From contig NZ_LAJC01000037.1 in NCBI RefSeq assembly GCF_000981225.1, positions 1 through 52,475 on the forward strand: DNA of 52,475 bases. The letters are read 5' to 3'. The notes beneath the pieces were generated by a model that was not told the DNA's origin, did not search any database, and worked only from the letters and a program-made list of their open reading frames with translations. Position numbers and translations under genes: made by a program. Of this stretch, positions 43,578-51,296 are shown in pieces; within the stretch, counting starts at the first letter, position 1, and each line of letters starts with the position of its first letter. The stretch comes from Allosalinactinospora lopnorensis. Its GTDB lineage: Bacteria > Actinomycetota > Actinomycetes > Streptosporangiales > Streptosporangiaceae.

Positions 43578-43612
43578 GGGCCCGGGAGGTGTGGTAGCAC
43601 CTTCCCGGGCCC
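43578..43612. terminator. Hairpin related to the terminator at 23905
   Basis: GGGCCCGGGAGGTG (43578-43591) pairs with CACC-TTCCCGGGCCC (43598-43612) with one bulged base. It shares the CCCGGGAG/CCCGGGCCCC core with 23905-23948, and the flanking sequences are also related. Confidence 0.5.
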
Positions 43613-43684
43613 CTCGGCGTCGTGAGGGCGCCGATCATGGAACTGAGGCCGGATCCGACCGCCGATCCTGGAGGCAGCGCCAGA

Positions 43685-43866
43685 TCAGGCGGCCTGCCAG
43701 GCGCTGTCGGCCAGGTCGTAGGCCAGGTGGAACCACACGTGGCGGTGCGAGGGGCGCCCGCAATCGCCCCAAGCCGTAGCGAAGGCATCCACCAACGCCA
43801 ACCCGCGCCCCTGCTCCTCAAAAGGGTCGGCGCCCCGCCGGGGCTTGGGCAGGTGGTGGCGCTCCC
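43685..43866 (-). pseudogene. C-terminal fragment of an RsbW-like ATPase
   Basis: Minus-strand frame ending at 43685: PKPRRGADPFEEQGRGLALVDAFATAWGDCG, then HVWFHLAYDLADSAWQAA and stop. This is the G2 box (GRGLALVD) and last strand of a HATPase_c_2 anti-sigma-like protein. The N box and the rest are missing: upstream, the sequence changes at about 43866 into a regulator gene on the opposite strand. A truncated end, not a functional gene. Confidence 0.55.
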
Positions 43867-43867
43867 G

Positions 43868-44476
43868 GTAAAGGAGCGCGGCTGGTGGGCGAAGTACCGC
43901 GACGTCTTCCGTAACGAAGCCCTGCCGGACTTCGAGGCCGAGGCAACCGACATCCGGACCTGCGAGTCACAAGTCATCCCCGGATTGCTGCAGACTCCGG
44001 AGTACGCGGAAGCGATCTTTCTCGGCGGCAGGTACGAGGGAGCAGAGGCGATCCAGCGCCGGGTGGAGGCCCGGATGGCACGACGTGAGATCCTCACCAA
44101 GTTCAACCCCGTGCACCTTCGTGCCGTCATCGATGAGTCAGTGCTCCAGCGAGCCATCGGCGGTAAAGAGGTGATGGCGGGCCAGCTCAAGCACCTCTTG
44201 TACATGGCGAAGATGCCCAACGTAGACGTTCAGATCCTCCCCTTGGAGGTAGGCGCGCACGCCGCTCTGACGGCCCCGTTCATGATCCTGGACTTCCCCA
44301 ACCCTCTTGATCCCTCAATCGTCTGCGTCGAGACGCTGACCGATGCCCTGTACCTCGAACTACCAGAGGACGTACAGCGGTATAGCGTGACGTTTGGTGA
44401 CGTACAGGGCTCAGCCGTGAGCACGGCCCGCTCTGCCGCGATCGTGTCCGATGCGCTGGAATCTTTAAGAGAGTGA
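43868..44476 (+). pseudogene. XRE/DUF5753 (Scr1-type) regulator lacking its HTH
   Basis: Reads KERGWWAKYRDVFRNEALPDFEAEATDIRTCESQVIPGLLQTPEYAEAIF and continues as a complete DUF5753 domain (residues to VSDALESLRE, stop at 44476). Full-length family members have an N-terminal XRE helix-turn-helix of about 90 residues; here it is replaced by antisense ATPase-tail sequence, so the protein cannot bind DNA in the usual way. No ribosome site is found near the junction. The DUF397 gene follows four bases later. In Streptomyces the equivalent Scr1/Scr2 pair behaves as an antitoxin-like/toxin-like module. Confidence 0.65.
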
Positions 44477-44479
44477 CCA

Positions 44480-44664
44480 ATGACTGACGAGCTGGCGTTC
44501 CGGAGAAGCAGCTACAGCGGCCAAGGAGTGAACTGCGTCGAAGTGGCCGATCTCCCTCCGGGGCCGTCCTGCGCGACTCGAAGCACCCTGAAGCTGGGCA
44601 CCTCACCTTCCCCGCCGCCGAGTGGGACGCCTTCCTCACCGCCGCCCGCAACGACAAGCTGTAA
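44480..44664 (+). pseudogene. DUF397 (Scr2-type) protein, frameshifted
   Basis: MTDELAFRRSSYSGQGVNCVEVADLP is the DUF397 signature. Adding one G to the run at 44560-44563 restores GAVLRDSKHPEAGHLTFPAAEWDAFLTAARNDKL and a stop at 44664, a normal 61-residue family member. Without it the frame drifts to 44713. It immediately follows the DUF5753 gene, as this family does. Confidence 0.75.
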
Positions 44665-44679
44665 TCTCGCCCCACCTGC

Positions 44680-44740
44680 GCCGATCTTGACAAGGCCGGG
44701 CCTCTTCCGCTGAGGAGGCCCCACTACGGTCAAGATCGGC
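44680..44740. terminator. Large nested inverted repeat between convergent genes
   Basis: GCCGATCTTGAC (44680-44691) and GTCAAGATCGGC (44729-44740) are perfect 12-bp arms. Inside, GGGCCTC and GAGGAGGCCC form a second stem. It lies between the DUF397 end and the end of the NB-ARC gene and probably terminates both. Confidence 0.65.
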
Positions 44741-44851
44741 GGGTTTAGGCGCAGACGCTCAGAGAAGACCGTGTGCGCCTGGCGGTACTCCGCCTCACCG
44801 GACGCCGCCCCTGAGGACCCTCCGGCCGCCGAAAGCGAACCCTCCCGGCGT

Positions 44852-47800
44852 TCACCCCTCCTCCCCGTCCTCGCCGAGCCCCCATCGGACCGCGTCGAGG
44901 ATCTCCCGGGTGAAGGCGTGCCGGTGCTCATCGCCGACCTCGGCGAACAACACCACCGCGCGCTCCAGGGCGGCGACCGCGTCGCGGGCCCGGTGGTCTC
45001 TGAGCAGCGCCAGCCCGAGATTGGTCCGCGCCATCGCCTCGCCGTGGCGATCCCCGACCTTCCGGCAGAGGTCACGGGCACATTGATGGGGCCCGATGGC
45101 CTCCTCGAACCGGCGCGCCCCCTGCAGGGCGAGACCGAAGTTGTTGGCCGCCATCGCCTCGCCGTGGCGATCCCCCACCCCCCGGCAGAGGTCACCGGCA
45201 CATTGATGGGCCTCGATCGCCTCCCCGAACCGGCGCGCCCCCTGCAGAGCGGTACCCAGATTGGTCCGCGCCATCGCCTCGCCGTGGCGATCTCTGGTCT
45301 TCCTGCAGTAAGCGAGATCGTGCCGGTGGGCGTCGATGGCCTCCTCGAACCGGCGCACCTCCTGCAGAGCGGTGCCGAGGTTGTTCCACGCCATCGCTTC
45401 GCGGTGACGGTCCCCCACCTCCTGGAAAAGGTCACGGGCACGCTGGTGAGCCTCGATCGCCTCCCCGAACCGACACGCCCCCTGAAAGGCAAGACCGAGG
45501 TTGTTGGCCACCATCGCTTCGCCGTGGCAGAACTCGACCTTCCGGCAGTAGGCGAGGGCGTGCCGGTGTGCGTCGATGGCCTCCTCGAACCGGCGCACCT
45601 CCTGCAGAGCGGCGCCGAGGTTGTTCCACGCCATCGTCTCGCGGTGACGGTCCCCCACCTCCTGGAAAAGGTCACGGGCACGCTGGTGAGCCTCGATCGC
45701 CTCCCCGAACCGGCGCACCTGGCGCAGGGCGGTGCCGATGTTGTTCCACGCCCTTCCTTCGCAATGGCGGTTCTCGACCTCCTGGCAGTAGGCGAGGGCG
45801 TGCCGGTGTGCGTCGATGGCCTCCTCGAACCGGCGCGCCCCCTGCAGGGCGAGACCGAAGTTGTTGGCCGCCTGGGCCTCGCGGTAGCGGTTCTCGACCT
45901 CCTGGTGCAGGGTGCGGGCACGGGTATGGGCCTCGATGGCCTCCTCGAACCGGCGCGCCCCCTGAAAGGCGAGACCGAGGTTGTTCCACGCCTGGGCCTC
46001 GCGGTGACGGTTGCCGACCTCCTGGTGCAGGGTGCGGGCACGGGTATGGGCCTCGATGGCCTCCTCGAACCGGCGCGCCTCTTGCAGGGCGAGGCCGATG
46101 TTGTTCCACGCCTGGGCTTCGCGGTGCTGGTCGCCTTCGCGGTGGGCGGTGGTCTGGGCGACACGGGAGACGTCCTGCCAGTCCTCGAAGTAGCGCCGCC
46201 AGTCCAGGTAGGTAGCCAGGGCCAGAGGCAGGCGGACAGCGGTAGGGGCGTGGCCGATGCGCAGGGCGGTGTGCACGGCGTCGATCAGGGTGGCGCGTTC
46301 GGCGTCCATCCAGGCCAGGGCCTGGGCCTGGCTGGTGAAGGTAGGGGGAACGGTGCGACCGGGCAGAGCCCGCAGGTGGACGTCGGCCGCGGCGGCGATG
46401 GTGGTGTAGTAATCCAGCAGCCGCACCAGCGCCGCACGGTGGCCTCCGGGCTCGGCTCCCCCTGCCACGTGGTCGGGGGCGGCGAGGTGGCGGATGTAGT
46501 CGGTGAGCAGGTCGTGCATGCCCCATCGGCCGTCCGGGTGGTCGGTGAGCAGGTGGGCCGCGGCCAGGTCCTCCAGCACCTCCAGGAGGGCCTCGGTGTC
46601 CAGGCCGGTGAGAACCGAGGCGGCGCCGGTGGAGACGGTGGAGCCCGGCGCCAGTCCGATCAGGGTGAACACCTCGGCTTGGACCGGGGTGAGTTCCTGG
46701 AAGGACAGGTCGAACACGGTGTGCAGGGCCTGCTCACCGTCATCGAGTCCCGCCACCCGGGAGGCGTTCTCAAGCCGGGCGGCCACCCGGGCGGGGGTGT
46801 GGCGGACCGATCGGGCCATGAGCGCCCCGGCGATCTGCAGGGCCAGCGGCAGCCCGGCGCACAACCGGGCCAGGTGCTCCAACCCGGCGAGGTCGTCCAG
46901 CCGCTCGTCCTGGGGATCGGCGGCGTCCAGCAGGGCGCGCAGCAACTCCGTTGAGGCGGTGGGGGTGAGGGTGTCCAGGCGCAACTGGCGGGCCCCGGTC
47001 AGGGTGGGCATGTGGTGGCGGGAGGTGACCAGCAGCCGGTGGCCGCCGGGCCCGGGCAGCAGCGGACGCACCTGGGCGATGGCCGCGGCATTGTCGGCCA
47101 CCACCAGCACCGGGCCACCCTTCTGTCCGGCGACATGGGTGAGCTGGGAACGGTACAGCCCCGCCTTCTCCTCCCGGGTGGGCGGAAGGTCGTTGTCGGT
47201 CACGCCCAGGGCACGCAGCAGCTGGTCGAGGGCCTGCTCAGCGGTCAGCGGCGTGGCGTCGGAGGTGTAGCCGTGCAGGTTCACCCACACCACCCCGGCG
47301 AAGCGGCCTCCCTGCAGTGCGTAGTGGGCGGCGACCGTGGCCAGGGCGGTCTTGCCGATCCCGCCCATGCCCGACACCACCGCGGCCGCGGCAGAGGGGA
47401 ACCCCACGACGCTGCCGGGTCCTGTGGCGCAGGGCTTCAGGGCCCGGCACAGCGCCTCCAGGTCGTCCTCGCGGCCGGTGAAGGCCGCCGGGACCGGGAG
47501 TAGGGCGTGCAGGGCGGTGGGCGCGGCCCGGGGCTGGTACTCGTTCCTGACCGCGATGGCGTCGCCGGCGATCCCCGCGTCGCGGAAGTCGATGTGCTTC
47601 CCACCGTAGGTGGTGGCCACGCCGCTGTGGACGGTATGAGCCCGCACCGCGGTCCCCGGTTCCTGCCCGCCGATCCGGTCGGACACCTCGACCTTCCCGG
47701 AGGCGCTCTCCGCACCGGCCTCGGGCAGGAACCGGCCGGACGTTCGCGACGCCAGGATTATCGCAGCGGTCGCGGTGGCCAGAGAGCCCACACCAGCGAG

Positions 47801-47917
47801 TTGGGAAAGTTGCTCCAGGTCGAACAAGAAGCGCAGGCCGATCCAGGAGGCTGCGCCCACCGCGGCCAATGATCCGAGGATCCTCGTGTACGGACAGTGT
47901 GTCCCCCGATACTGCAT
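44852..47917 (-). CDS. Membrane-anchored NB-ARC (STAND) ATPase with ten TPR repeats
   Basis: 1021 residues. Two N-terminal membrane helices (about 12-32 and 38-57) lead to a short region with GGKHIDFRDAGIAGDAI (about 105-121), then the NB-ARC ATPase: FTGREDDLEALCRAL, P-loop GMGGIGKT (183-190), Walker B LVVADN, sensor LLVTSRHH, and CAGLPLALQIAGALM, followed by a winged-helix-like part (WGMHDLLTDYIRHLA). Residues about 595-994 are ten TPR units of exactly 40 residues (type HREAMAWNNLGTALQEV, then RRFEEAIEAHQRAR), almost identical to each other. Proteins of this plan are NLR-like signal-transducing ATPases; bacterial relatives act in regulation or in anti-phage defence. No separate effector domain is visible; the membrane helices may serve. 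Intact frame throughout. Confidence 0.88.
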   Translation of the reverse strand: MQYRGTHCPYTRILGSLAAVGAASWIGLRFLFDLEQLSQLAGVGSLATATAAIILASRTSGRFLPEAGAESASGKVEVSDRIGGQEPGTAVRAHTVHSGVATTYGGKHIDFRDAGIAGDAIAVRNEYQPRAAPTALHALLPVPAAFTGREDDLEALCRALKPCATGPGSVVGFPSAAAAVVSGMGGIGKTALATVAAHYALQGGRFAGVVWVNLHGYTSDATPLTAEQALDQLLRALGVTDNDLPPTREEKAGLYRSQLTHVAGQKGGPVLVVADNAAAIAQVRPLLPGPGGHRLLVTSRHHMPTLTGARQLRLDTLTPTASTELLRALLDAADPQDERLDDLAGLEHLARLCAGLPLALQIAGALMARSVRHTPARVAARLENASRVAGLDDGEQALHTVFDLSFQELTPVQAEVFTLIGLAPGSTVSTGAASVLTGLDTEALLEVLEDLAAAHLLTDHPDGRWGMHDLLTDYIRHLAAPDHVAGGAEPGGHRAALVRLLDYYTTIAAAADVHLRALPGRTVPPTFTSQAQALAWMDAERATLIDAVHTALRIGHAPTAVRLPLALATYLDWRRYFEDWQDVSRVAQTTAHREGDQHREAQAWNNIGLALQEARRFEEAIEAHTRARTLHQEVGNRHREAQAWNNLGLAFQGARRFEEAIEAHTRARTLHQEVENRYREAQAANNFGLALQGARRFEEAIDAHRHALAYCQEVENRHCEGRAWNNIGTALRQVRRFGEAIEAHQRARDLFQEVGDRHRETMAWNNLGAALQEVRRFEEAIDAHRHALAYCRKVEFCHGEAMVANNLGLAFQGACRFGEAIEAHQRARDLFQEVGDRHREAMAWNNLGTALQEVRRFEEAIDAHRHDLAYCRKTRDRHGEAMARTNLGTALQGARRFGEAIEAHQCAGDLCRGVGDRHGEAMAANNFGLALQGARRFEEAIGPHQCARDLCRKVGDRHGEAMARTNLGLALLRDHRARDAVAALERAVVLFAEVGDEHRHAFTREILDAVRWGLGEDGEEG
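44936..46135 (-). repeat. Ten 120-bp tandem repeats encoding TPR units
   Basis: The DNA repeats every 120 bases, with long identical stretches such as TCCTCGAACCGGCGC recurring in most copies. Units 4-5 and 6-7 form a duplicated 240-bp pair, alternating an AHQRARDLFQEV type with an AHRHALAYCRKV type. Such high identity implies recent duplication or conversion. Confidence 0.88.
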
Positions 47918-48397
47918 CCCACGATTCTGTCCACCGAATCAGCCGGATGTCAGTGAAACCGGCCGTCCGCAACGCGCCCTGGCGAAGAGTAGGGAAGTGT
48001 AGGAAAGCCGGCCGGCTCCGCAGCGGTGATCGCGGTCACCCGCCGGAGAACTCGAACACGTGCCCGTTCGGGCGGCGATCGGTCCCCACTGCCGACCCGG
48101 TTGCGGTGCCTGCGCGGGATCTCGGTGCTGGGCGGTTTCGCGCCGGCGGTGAAGACCGATGGCGACACCGCCGAAGCGGTGCCGCCATCGGCGCCTATGC
48201 CGGGCTGGTGCCCAGCGAGCGCTCCTCCTGCGCTGCCTGGTACCAGGGCCCGGTCCCACCGAGCGACCTGACCCACCACCGCGCCGCCGCCGCTTGCCCA
48301 ACGGGGCAACCTCGGCGACGGCGGCGGGGGAGGGGTCACGGTAGTGACTCGGTAGCGGTCCCCGATGGGACGCTTGTGGTGCTCCGGTAGGGGGAGG
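47918..48397. other. Intergenic region between NB-ARC and RTX genes
   Basis: 480 bases containing the IS110 remnant. Upstream of the NB-ARC ATG, a minus-strand scrap reading RTAGFTDIRLIRW resembles the end of a methyltransferase, but is too short to call. No promoter could be fixed. Confidence 0.3.
48071..48240 (+). mobile_element. Decayed IS110-family transposase remnant
   Basis: In one frame: LPTRLRCLRGISVLGGFA (from about 48089); in the next frame: GAAIGAYAGLVPSERSS (to about 48233). IS110-type transposases have RLRCLRGIxTLTA, EIGDWxRF and IGAYLGLVPSExSSG in the same order and spacing. The middle motif is damaged, a frame change is needed, and neither the DEDD N-terminus nor the final GNxHARRLL is preserved. 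Only the core of the Transposase_20 domain is left. It lies between the NB-ARC and RTX genes. Confidence 0.55.
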
Positions 48398-49204
48398 TCA
48401 GATGATGATCTCGCATCCGGTGCGCGTCTCGATGCTGGAGGAGCAGCGGTCGGCCCCGCCCGGACCGCCGTGGCCCTCATCGACGCCCGCCTGGTCGGTG
48501 AGCGTGTCGTTGCCGCCGTTGCCGTAGAGTCTGTCGTTACCCGGACCGCCCTCCAGCCTGTCCGGGCCGTTGCCGCCGTACAGACGATCGGCACCATTGT
48601 TGCCGTTCAAGCGATCGGCACCATTGTTGCCGTACAGGATATCGGCACCATTGTTACCGTTCAGGCGATCAGCACCGTTACCGCCGTACAGGGTGTCCAC
48701 CCCGGCTCCGCCGTTGAGGGTGTCGGCACCATTGTTGCCGTACAGGCGATCGGCACCATTTCCGCCATTCAGGGTGTCGGCACCATTGTTGCCGTACAGG
48801 CGATCGGCACCATTGTTGCCGTTCAGGTTGTCCACACCCGCTCCGCCGTACAGGGTGTCCACCCCGGCTCCGCCGTTGAGGGTGTCGGGGCCCGCCTGCC
48901 CGTTCGCCCAGTCGTTGCCGGCGCCGCCCCGGAAGATGTCCCTGCCGGCGCCGAGGCACACCGTGTCGTTGCCGCCCCCGGCGAACACCAGGTCGTTGCC
49001 CCCTAGGGCGACGATGACGTCCGCGCCCGAGGTGCCGTAGATGGTGTCGTTGCCCCCGGTTCCGACGATCGTGGCGGTCTTGCCGTTACATTGCGGCTGA
49101 GCGTTGGCGGGCGCTGCCGGCAGCATGGCGAATGCGGCGCCGAGCAGCACCCCCGGGACAGCGTAGGCCAGGGTTCGAGAAATTCGGGACCGTTGCAGAA
49201 TCAT
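48398..49204 (-). CDS. Secreted RTX (hemolysin-type calcium-binding) repeat protein
   Basis: 268 residues. Signal peptide with Arg-rich start and hydrophobic run ending APANA (cleavage near residue 35), then CNGKTATIVGTGGNDTIYGTSGAD. About twenty nonapeptide repeats follow (residues 55-240), alternating GGNGADRLY-like and GNNGADTLN-like units; each GGxGxDxLx turn binds calcium in a parallel beta roll. Asn replaces many of the usual Gly (GNNGAD). The underlying DNA is repetitive on a 27-base scale (48560-48860). A Cys pair at the end (ADRCSSSIETRTGCEI) may close the roll. No enzymatic domain, so a calcium-dependent surface or matrix protein is likely. ATG 49204 has GGAG nine bases upstream. 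Confidence 0.85.
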   Translation of the reverse strand: MILQRSRISRTLAYAVPGVLLGAAFAMLPAAPANAQPQCNGKTATIVGTGGNDTIYGTSGADVIVALGGNDLVFAGGGNDTVCLGAGRDIFRGGAGNDWANGQAGPDTLNGGAGVDTLYGGAGVDNLNGNNGADRLYGNNGADTLNGGNGADRLYGNNGADTLNGGAGVDTLYGGNGADRLNGNNGADILYGNNGADRLNGNNGADRLYGGNGPDRLEGGPGNDRLYGNGGNDTLTDQAGVDEGHGGPGGADRCSSSIETRTGCEIII

Positions 49205-49308
49205 GATTTTCAGACTCCAATTTCGCTGTTAGGCAGCACCGACGCGAAAATGATCTTTGTTTCGCGATGCCGACCTTTATGCGGATTCCGCCCGCACTGA
49301 TTAACACA

Positions 49309-49336
49309 TTTTTAACGCACACCAAGGATGTGTCAA
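49309..49336 (-). promoter_or_regulatory. Candidate promoter of the RTX gene
   Basis: Minus strand: TTGACA (49336-49331), 16 bases, TAAAAA (49314-49309). A perfect -35 and an A/T -10 in G+C-rich DNA, about 105 bases before the ATG. Confidence 0.45.
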
Positions 49337-49610
49337 TAAGGACTTCCAGTACCGCTTCCGGGCCACCGCCGGTACTTTTGTATTTCGCTTGAGAAAATCT
49401 TTCCCGCCGGATTGAAGAGGGATCGAACCGAGGGTCTCCCGCATTTTCCGACCAGTTGCGCACTGTGTGATTCCAGGTCACAGGATTGCGAAAGATCTCG
49501 TTGAGCGACTGATCGCGGCCGCCGGAAACAACTGCGGAGCCGCCCGAGGTTGGGGCTCAACGGCCGAATAGAAGCGGCGGCGGGGTCGACTCCTTTGGCG
49601 CGCGTTCGCC
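49337..49610. other. Gap between RTX promoter and MarR gene
   Basis: An unassigned minus-strand frame reads FRNPVTWNHTVRNWSENAGDP without a start codon or known family. The gap otherwise shows nothing I can support. Confidence 0.25.
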
Positions 49611-50093
49611 CTACGCCTGGGGCCGGGGGCGGCTCGGCGATGTGTCCGGGCCGGGCTCACCCTCCGCTTCGACGACGCGGACCAGGGCGGAAAGCCCGGT
49701 GACCAGGGCTTCGACCTCTTCGGGGGCCAGAGCCGCGGCCCACCGGACGTAGTGGGCGTGGTAGGCCTCACTCATGCGCACGTGCTGGGCGCGGCCCTCA
49801 TCGGTGAGCCGGAGCCGGTAGAGCCGCCGGTTGTCCGGGTCCCGCTCGCGCACCAGCACTCCCTTGCGCTCCAGCTCCGCGGCCATGCGGCTGACGCTGC
49901 TCTTGTCCAGGGACAGCCGCTCGGCCAGGTCGCGCTGGGAGAGCGGCCCGTCCTCGTCCAGTTCGTGGATCGCGAAGGCCTGGGACAGCGACACCGACTC
50001 CCCCGGCATCACCCGGTCCGGTTGCAGCAGCCCGGACGTGCGCACGAATTCCATCACCAGCTCGTGCAGCCGCTCGGCCGGCGGGGTGGCCAC
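49611..50093 (-). CDS. MarR-family transcriptional regulator
   Basis: 160 residues from GTG 50093 (GAGGAGG upstream). Winged helix: SLSQAFAIHELDEDGPLSQRDLAERLSLDKSSVSRMAAELERKGVLVRERDPDNRRLYRLRLTDEGRA, with the wing Asp/Arg typical of MarR. Dimer helices flank it. It is divergent from a methyltransferase gene; the 103-base gap holds two nearly identical palindromes, so it should repress both itself and the methyltransferase until a ligand binds. Confidence 0.88.
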   Translation of the reverse strand: MATPPAERLHELVMEFVRTSGLLQPDRVMPGESVSLSQAFAIHELDEDGPLSQRDLAERLSLDKSSVSRMAAELERKGVLVRERDPDNRRLYRLRLTDEGRAQHVRMSEAYHAHYVRWAAALAPEEVEALVTGLSALVRVVEAEGEPGPDTSPSRPRPQA

Positions 50094-50126
50094 CTGGGCC
50101 TCCTCTCATTCAGCACCCGGCAGAAC

Positions 50127-50143
50127 AGTTGCGTTATACAACT
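50127..50143. promoter_or_regulatory. MarR operator 1
   Basis: AGTTGCGTTATACAACT: arms AGTTG and CAACT around seven bases. Fourteen of 17 positions match the second site at 50165-50181, centre-to-centre distance 38 bases. It lies 34 bases before the MarR start. Confidence 0.65.
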
Positions 50144-50164
50144 CTTCGCCGTAGAGTGCCAATA

Positions 50165-50181
50165 GGTTGCATTCTACAACT
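50165..50181. promoter_or_regulatory. MarR operator 2
   Basis: GGTTGCATTCTACAACT, the second copy of the palindrome, ends 15 bases before the methyltransferase ATG, where bound repressor would block transcription of that gene. Confidence 0.65.
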
Positions 50182-50196
50182 GTTGCGAGGTGTGCG

Positions 50197-50808
50197 ATGC
50201 ATACGAGAGGTACGGCCACTCGACACAACGAACCGGAACGAGTATTCCAAGGACGGAGCAGCCGGATCTACGACCGGCTGACCGGGCTGCTCCTGCGGGG
50301 CGTCTACCGACGCATCGCCGAGGACATCGCCGACGCGGCGCCGGACGGGGCAGCCGTGCTCGACGTGGGGACCGGGCCGGGACGGCTCCTGGCCGAGATC
50401 GCCCGCCGCCGGACCGACCTCCAGTTGACCGGCGTGGACCTGTCCCCCGACATGATCACGCTGGCCGAACGGAACCTGCGGCCCTACGGGGCCAGGGTGT
50501 CGGCCCGGACCGGCGACGTGACCGACCTGCCGTTCCCCGACGCCTCCTTCGAGCTGATCGTCTCCTCGTTCAGCCTGCACCACTGGACGGAGCCGGAGTC
50601 CGCGGTCCCGGAGTTGGCGCGGGTACTGACCCCGGGCGGCCGGCTCTACCTCTACGACCTGCGGTTCGCCCCGTTCACCAACGTCGTCACCGCCGCCCGC
50701 GAGCGCTCGCTGCTCACCGGGCGACCGCACCGCAGCACCCTGATCCGCACCGGATCGCCGCTGCTGCCCTCGTGCGTGCGGCACGTGATGTCCAACCCCG
50801 CCCGATGA
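50197..50808 (+). CDS. Class I SAM-dependent methyltransferase
   Basis: 203 residues from ATG 50197 (GCGAGG six bases upstream). Motif I VLDVGTGPGRLL, acidic strand-2 end TGVDLSPDM, motif II region GDVTDLPFPDASFELIVSSFSLHHW, and LARVLTPGGRLYLYDL: a Methyltransf_11 protein. The C-terminus is short (ends SCVRHVMSNPAR), so substrate recognition must come from the helices before motif I. Divergent from and presumably controlled by the MarR protein; such pairs often modify or detoxify small molecules. Substrate unknown. Confidence 0.86.
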   Translation: MHTRGTATRHNEPERVFQGRSSRIYDRLTGLLLRGVYRRIAEDIADAAPDGAAVLDVGTGPGRLLAEIARRRTDLQLTGVDLSPDMITLAERNLRPYGARVSARTGDVTDLPFPDASFELIVSSFSLHHWTEPESAVPELARVLTPGGRLYLYDLRFAPFTNVVTAARERSLLTGRPHRSTLIRTGSPLLPSCVRHVMSNPAR

Positions 50809-50897
50809 CGGGAGACCCCGCCGGTTCCGGCCGGACCGCCCCTCGACGGCTCACGGAGGGAACGCTCCGCTCGGGACCGGCGGAGCGGGGGACGCGC

Positions 50898-51296
50898 TCA
50901 GCGGATGAGGCGGATCTCGCAGTGGACCCCCGGAGCGGTCGCCAATCGGGCGTCCCCGGTCACCAGGGCACAGTTCAAGGTTTCGGCGACCGCGACGTAG
51001 GCGGCGTCGTAGGACGTGATGTTGTGCCGCAACTCCCAGACACGGTCCGCGACAGCGCCCTCCACCGCCACCGCGGCGATGGCCTGGCATCCGTAGAGCT
51101 TGCGTGCCGCCTCCGCCTGGTCCGGGGTGATCTTCCTGCCGAGCAGCAGCCCGCGAAGTGACTGCAGGAACTCCACGTGCTGGTGTACCGGCGCGTACCA
51201 GGCGGTATCGGTGCCGAGAATACGCCGGGCGCTGCGCGCCGAATGGCCCGCACCGAGATAGAGATCGATCAGGGTCGAGGTATCGACGACGATCAT
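50898..51296 (-). CDS. VapC-like PIN-domain ribonuclease toxin
   Basis: 132 residues. PIN domain with the acidic metal-binding residues in place: Asp in MIVVDTSTLIDL, Glu in VEFLQSL, Asp in YDAAYVAVAE, and the final TGDARL. PIN toxins cleave tRNA or rRNA. The ATG (51296) overlaps the antitoxin stop (ATGA), the standard toxin-after-antitoxin layout. Followed by the converging methyltransferase gene about 90 bases away. Confidence 0.87.
   Translation of the reverse strand: MIVVDTSTLIDLYLGAGHSARSARRILGTDTAWYAPVHQHVEFLQSLRGLLLGRKITPDQAEAARKLYGCQAIAAVAVEGAVADRVWELRHNITSYDAAYVAVAETLNCALVTGDARLATAPGVHCEIRLIR

Noticed and set aside
44936-46135. Regular repeats that could be mistaken for a CRISPR array
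   Set aside because: Units are contiguous 120-bp coding repeats without unique spacers; the frame encodes TPRs throughout.
44771-46954. A 727-codon plus-strand open frame across the TPR gene
   Set aside because: Antisense shadow of the 120-bp repeats; the minus strand has clear NB-ARC and TPR domains.
47918-47975. Minus-strand scrap RTAGFTDIRLIRW resembling a methyltransferase end
   Set aside because: Too short to support and without the rest of the domain; left unannotated.
48560-48890. 27-base periodic repeats considered as a CRISPR or VNTR
   Set aside because: They are codons of RTX nonapeptides in one open frame; no spacers.
49420-49445. A tRNA-like T-arm sequence (GGTTCGATCCC) on the minus strand
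   Set aside because: No acceptor, D-arm or anticodon arm could be folded around it.
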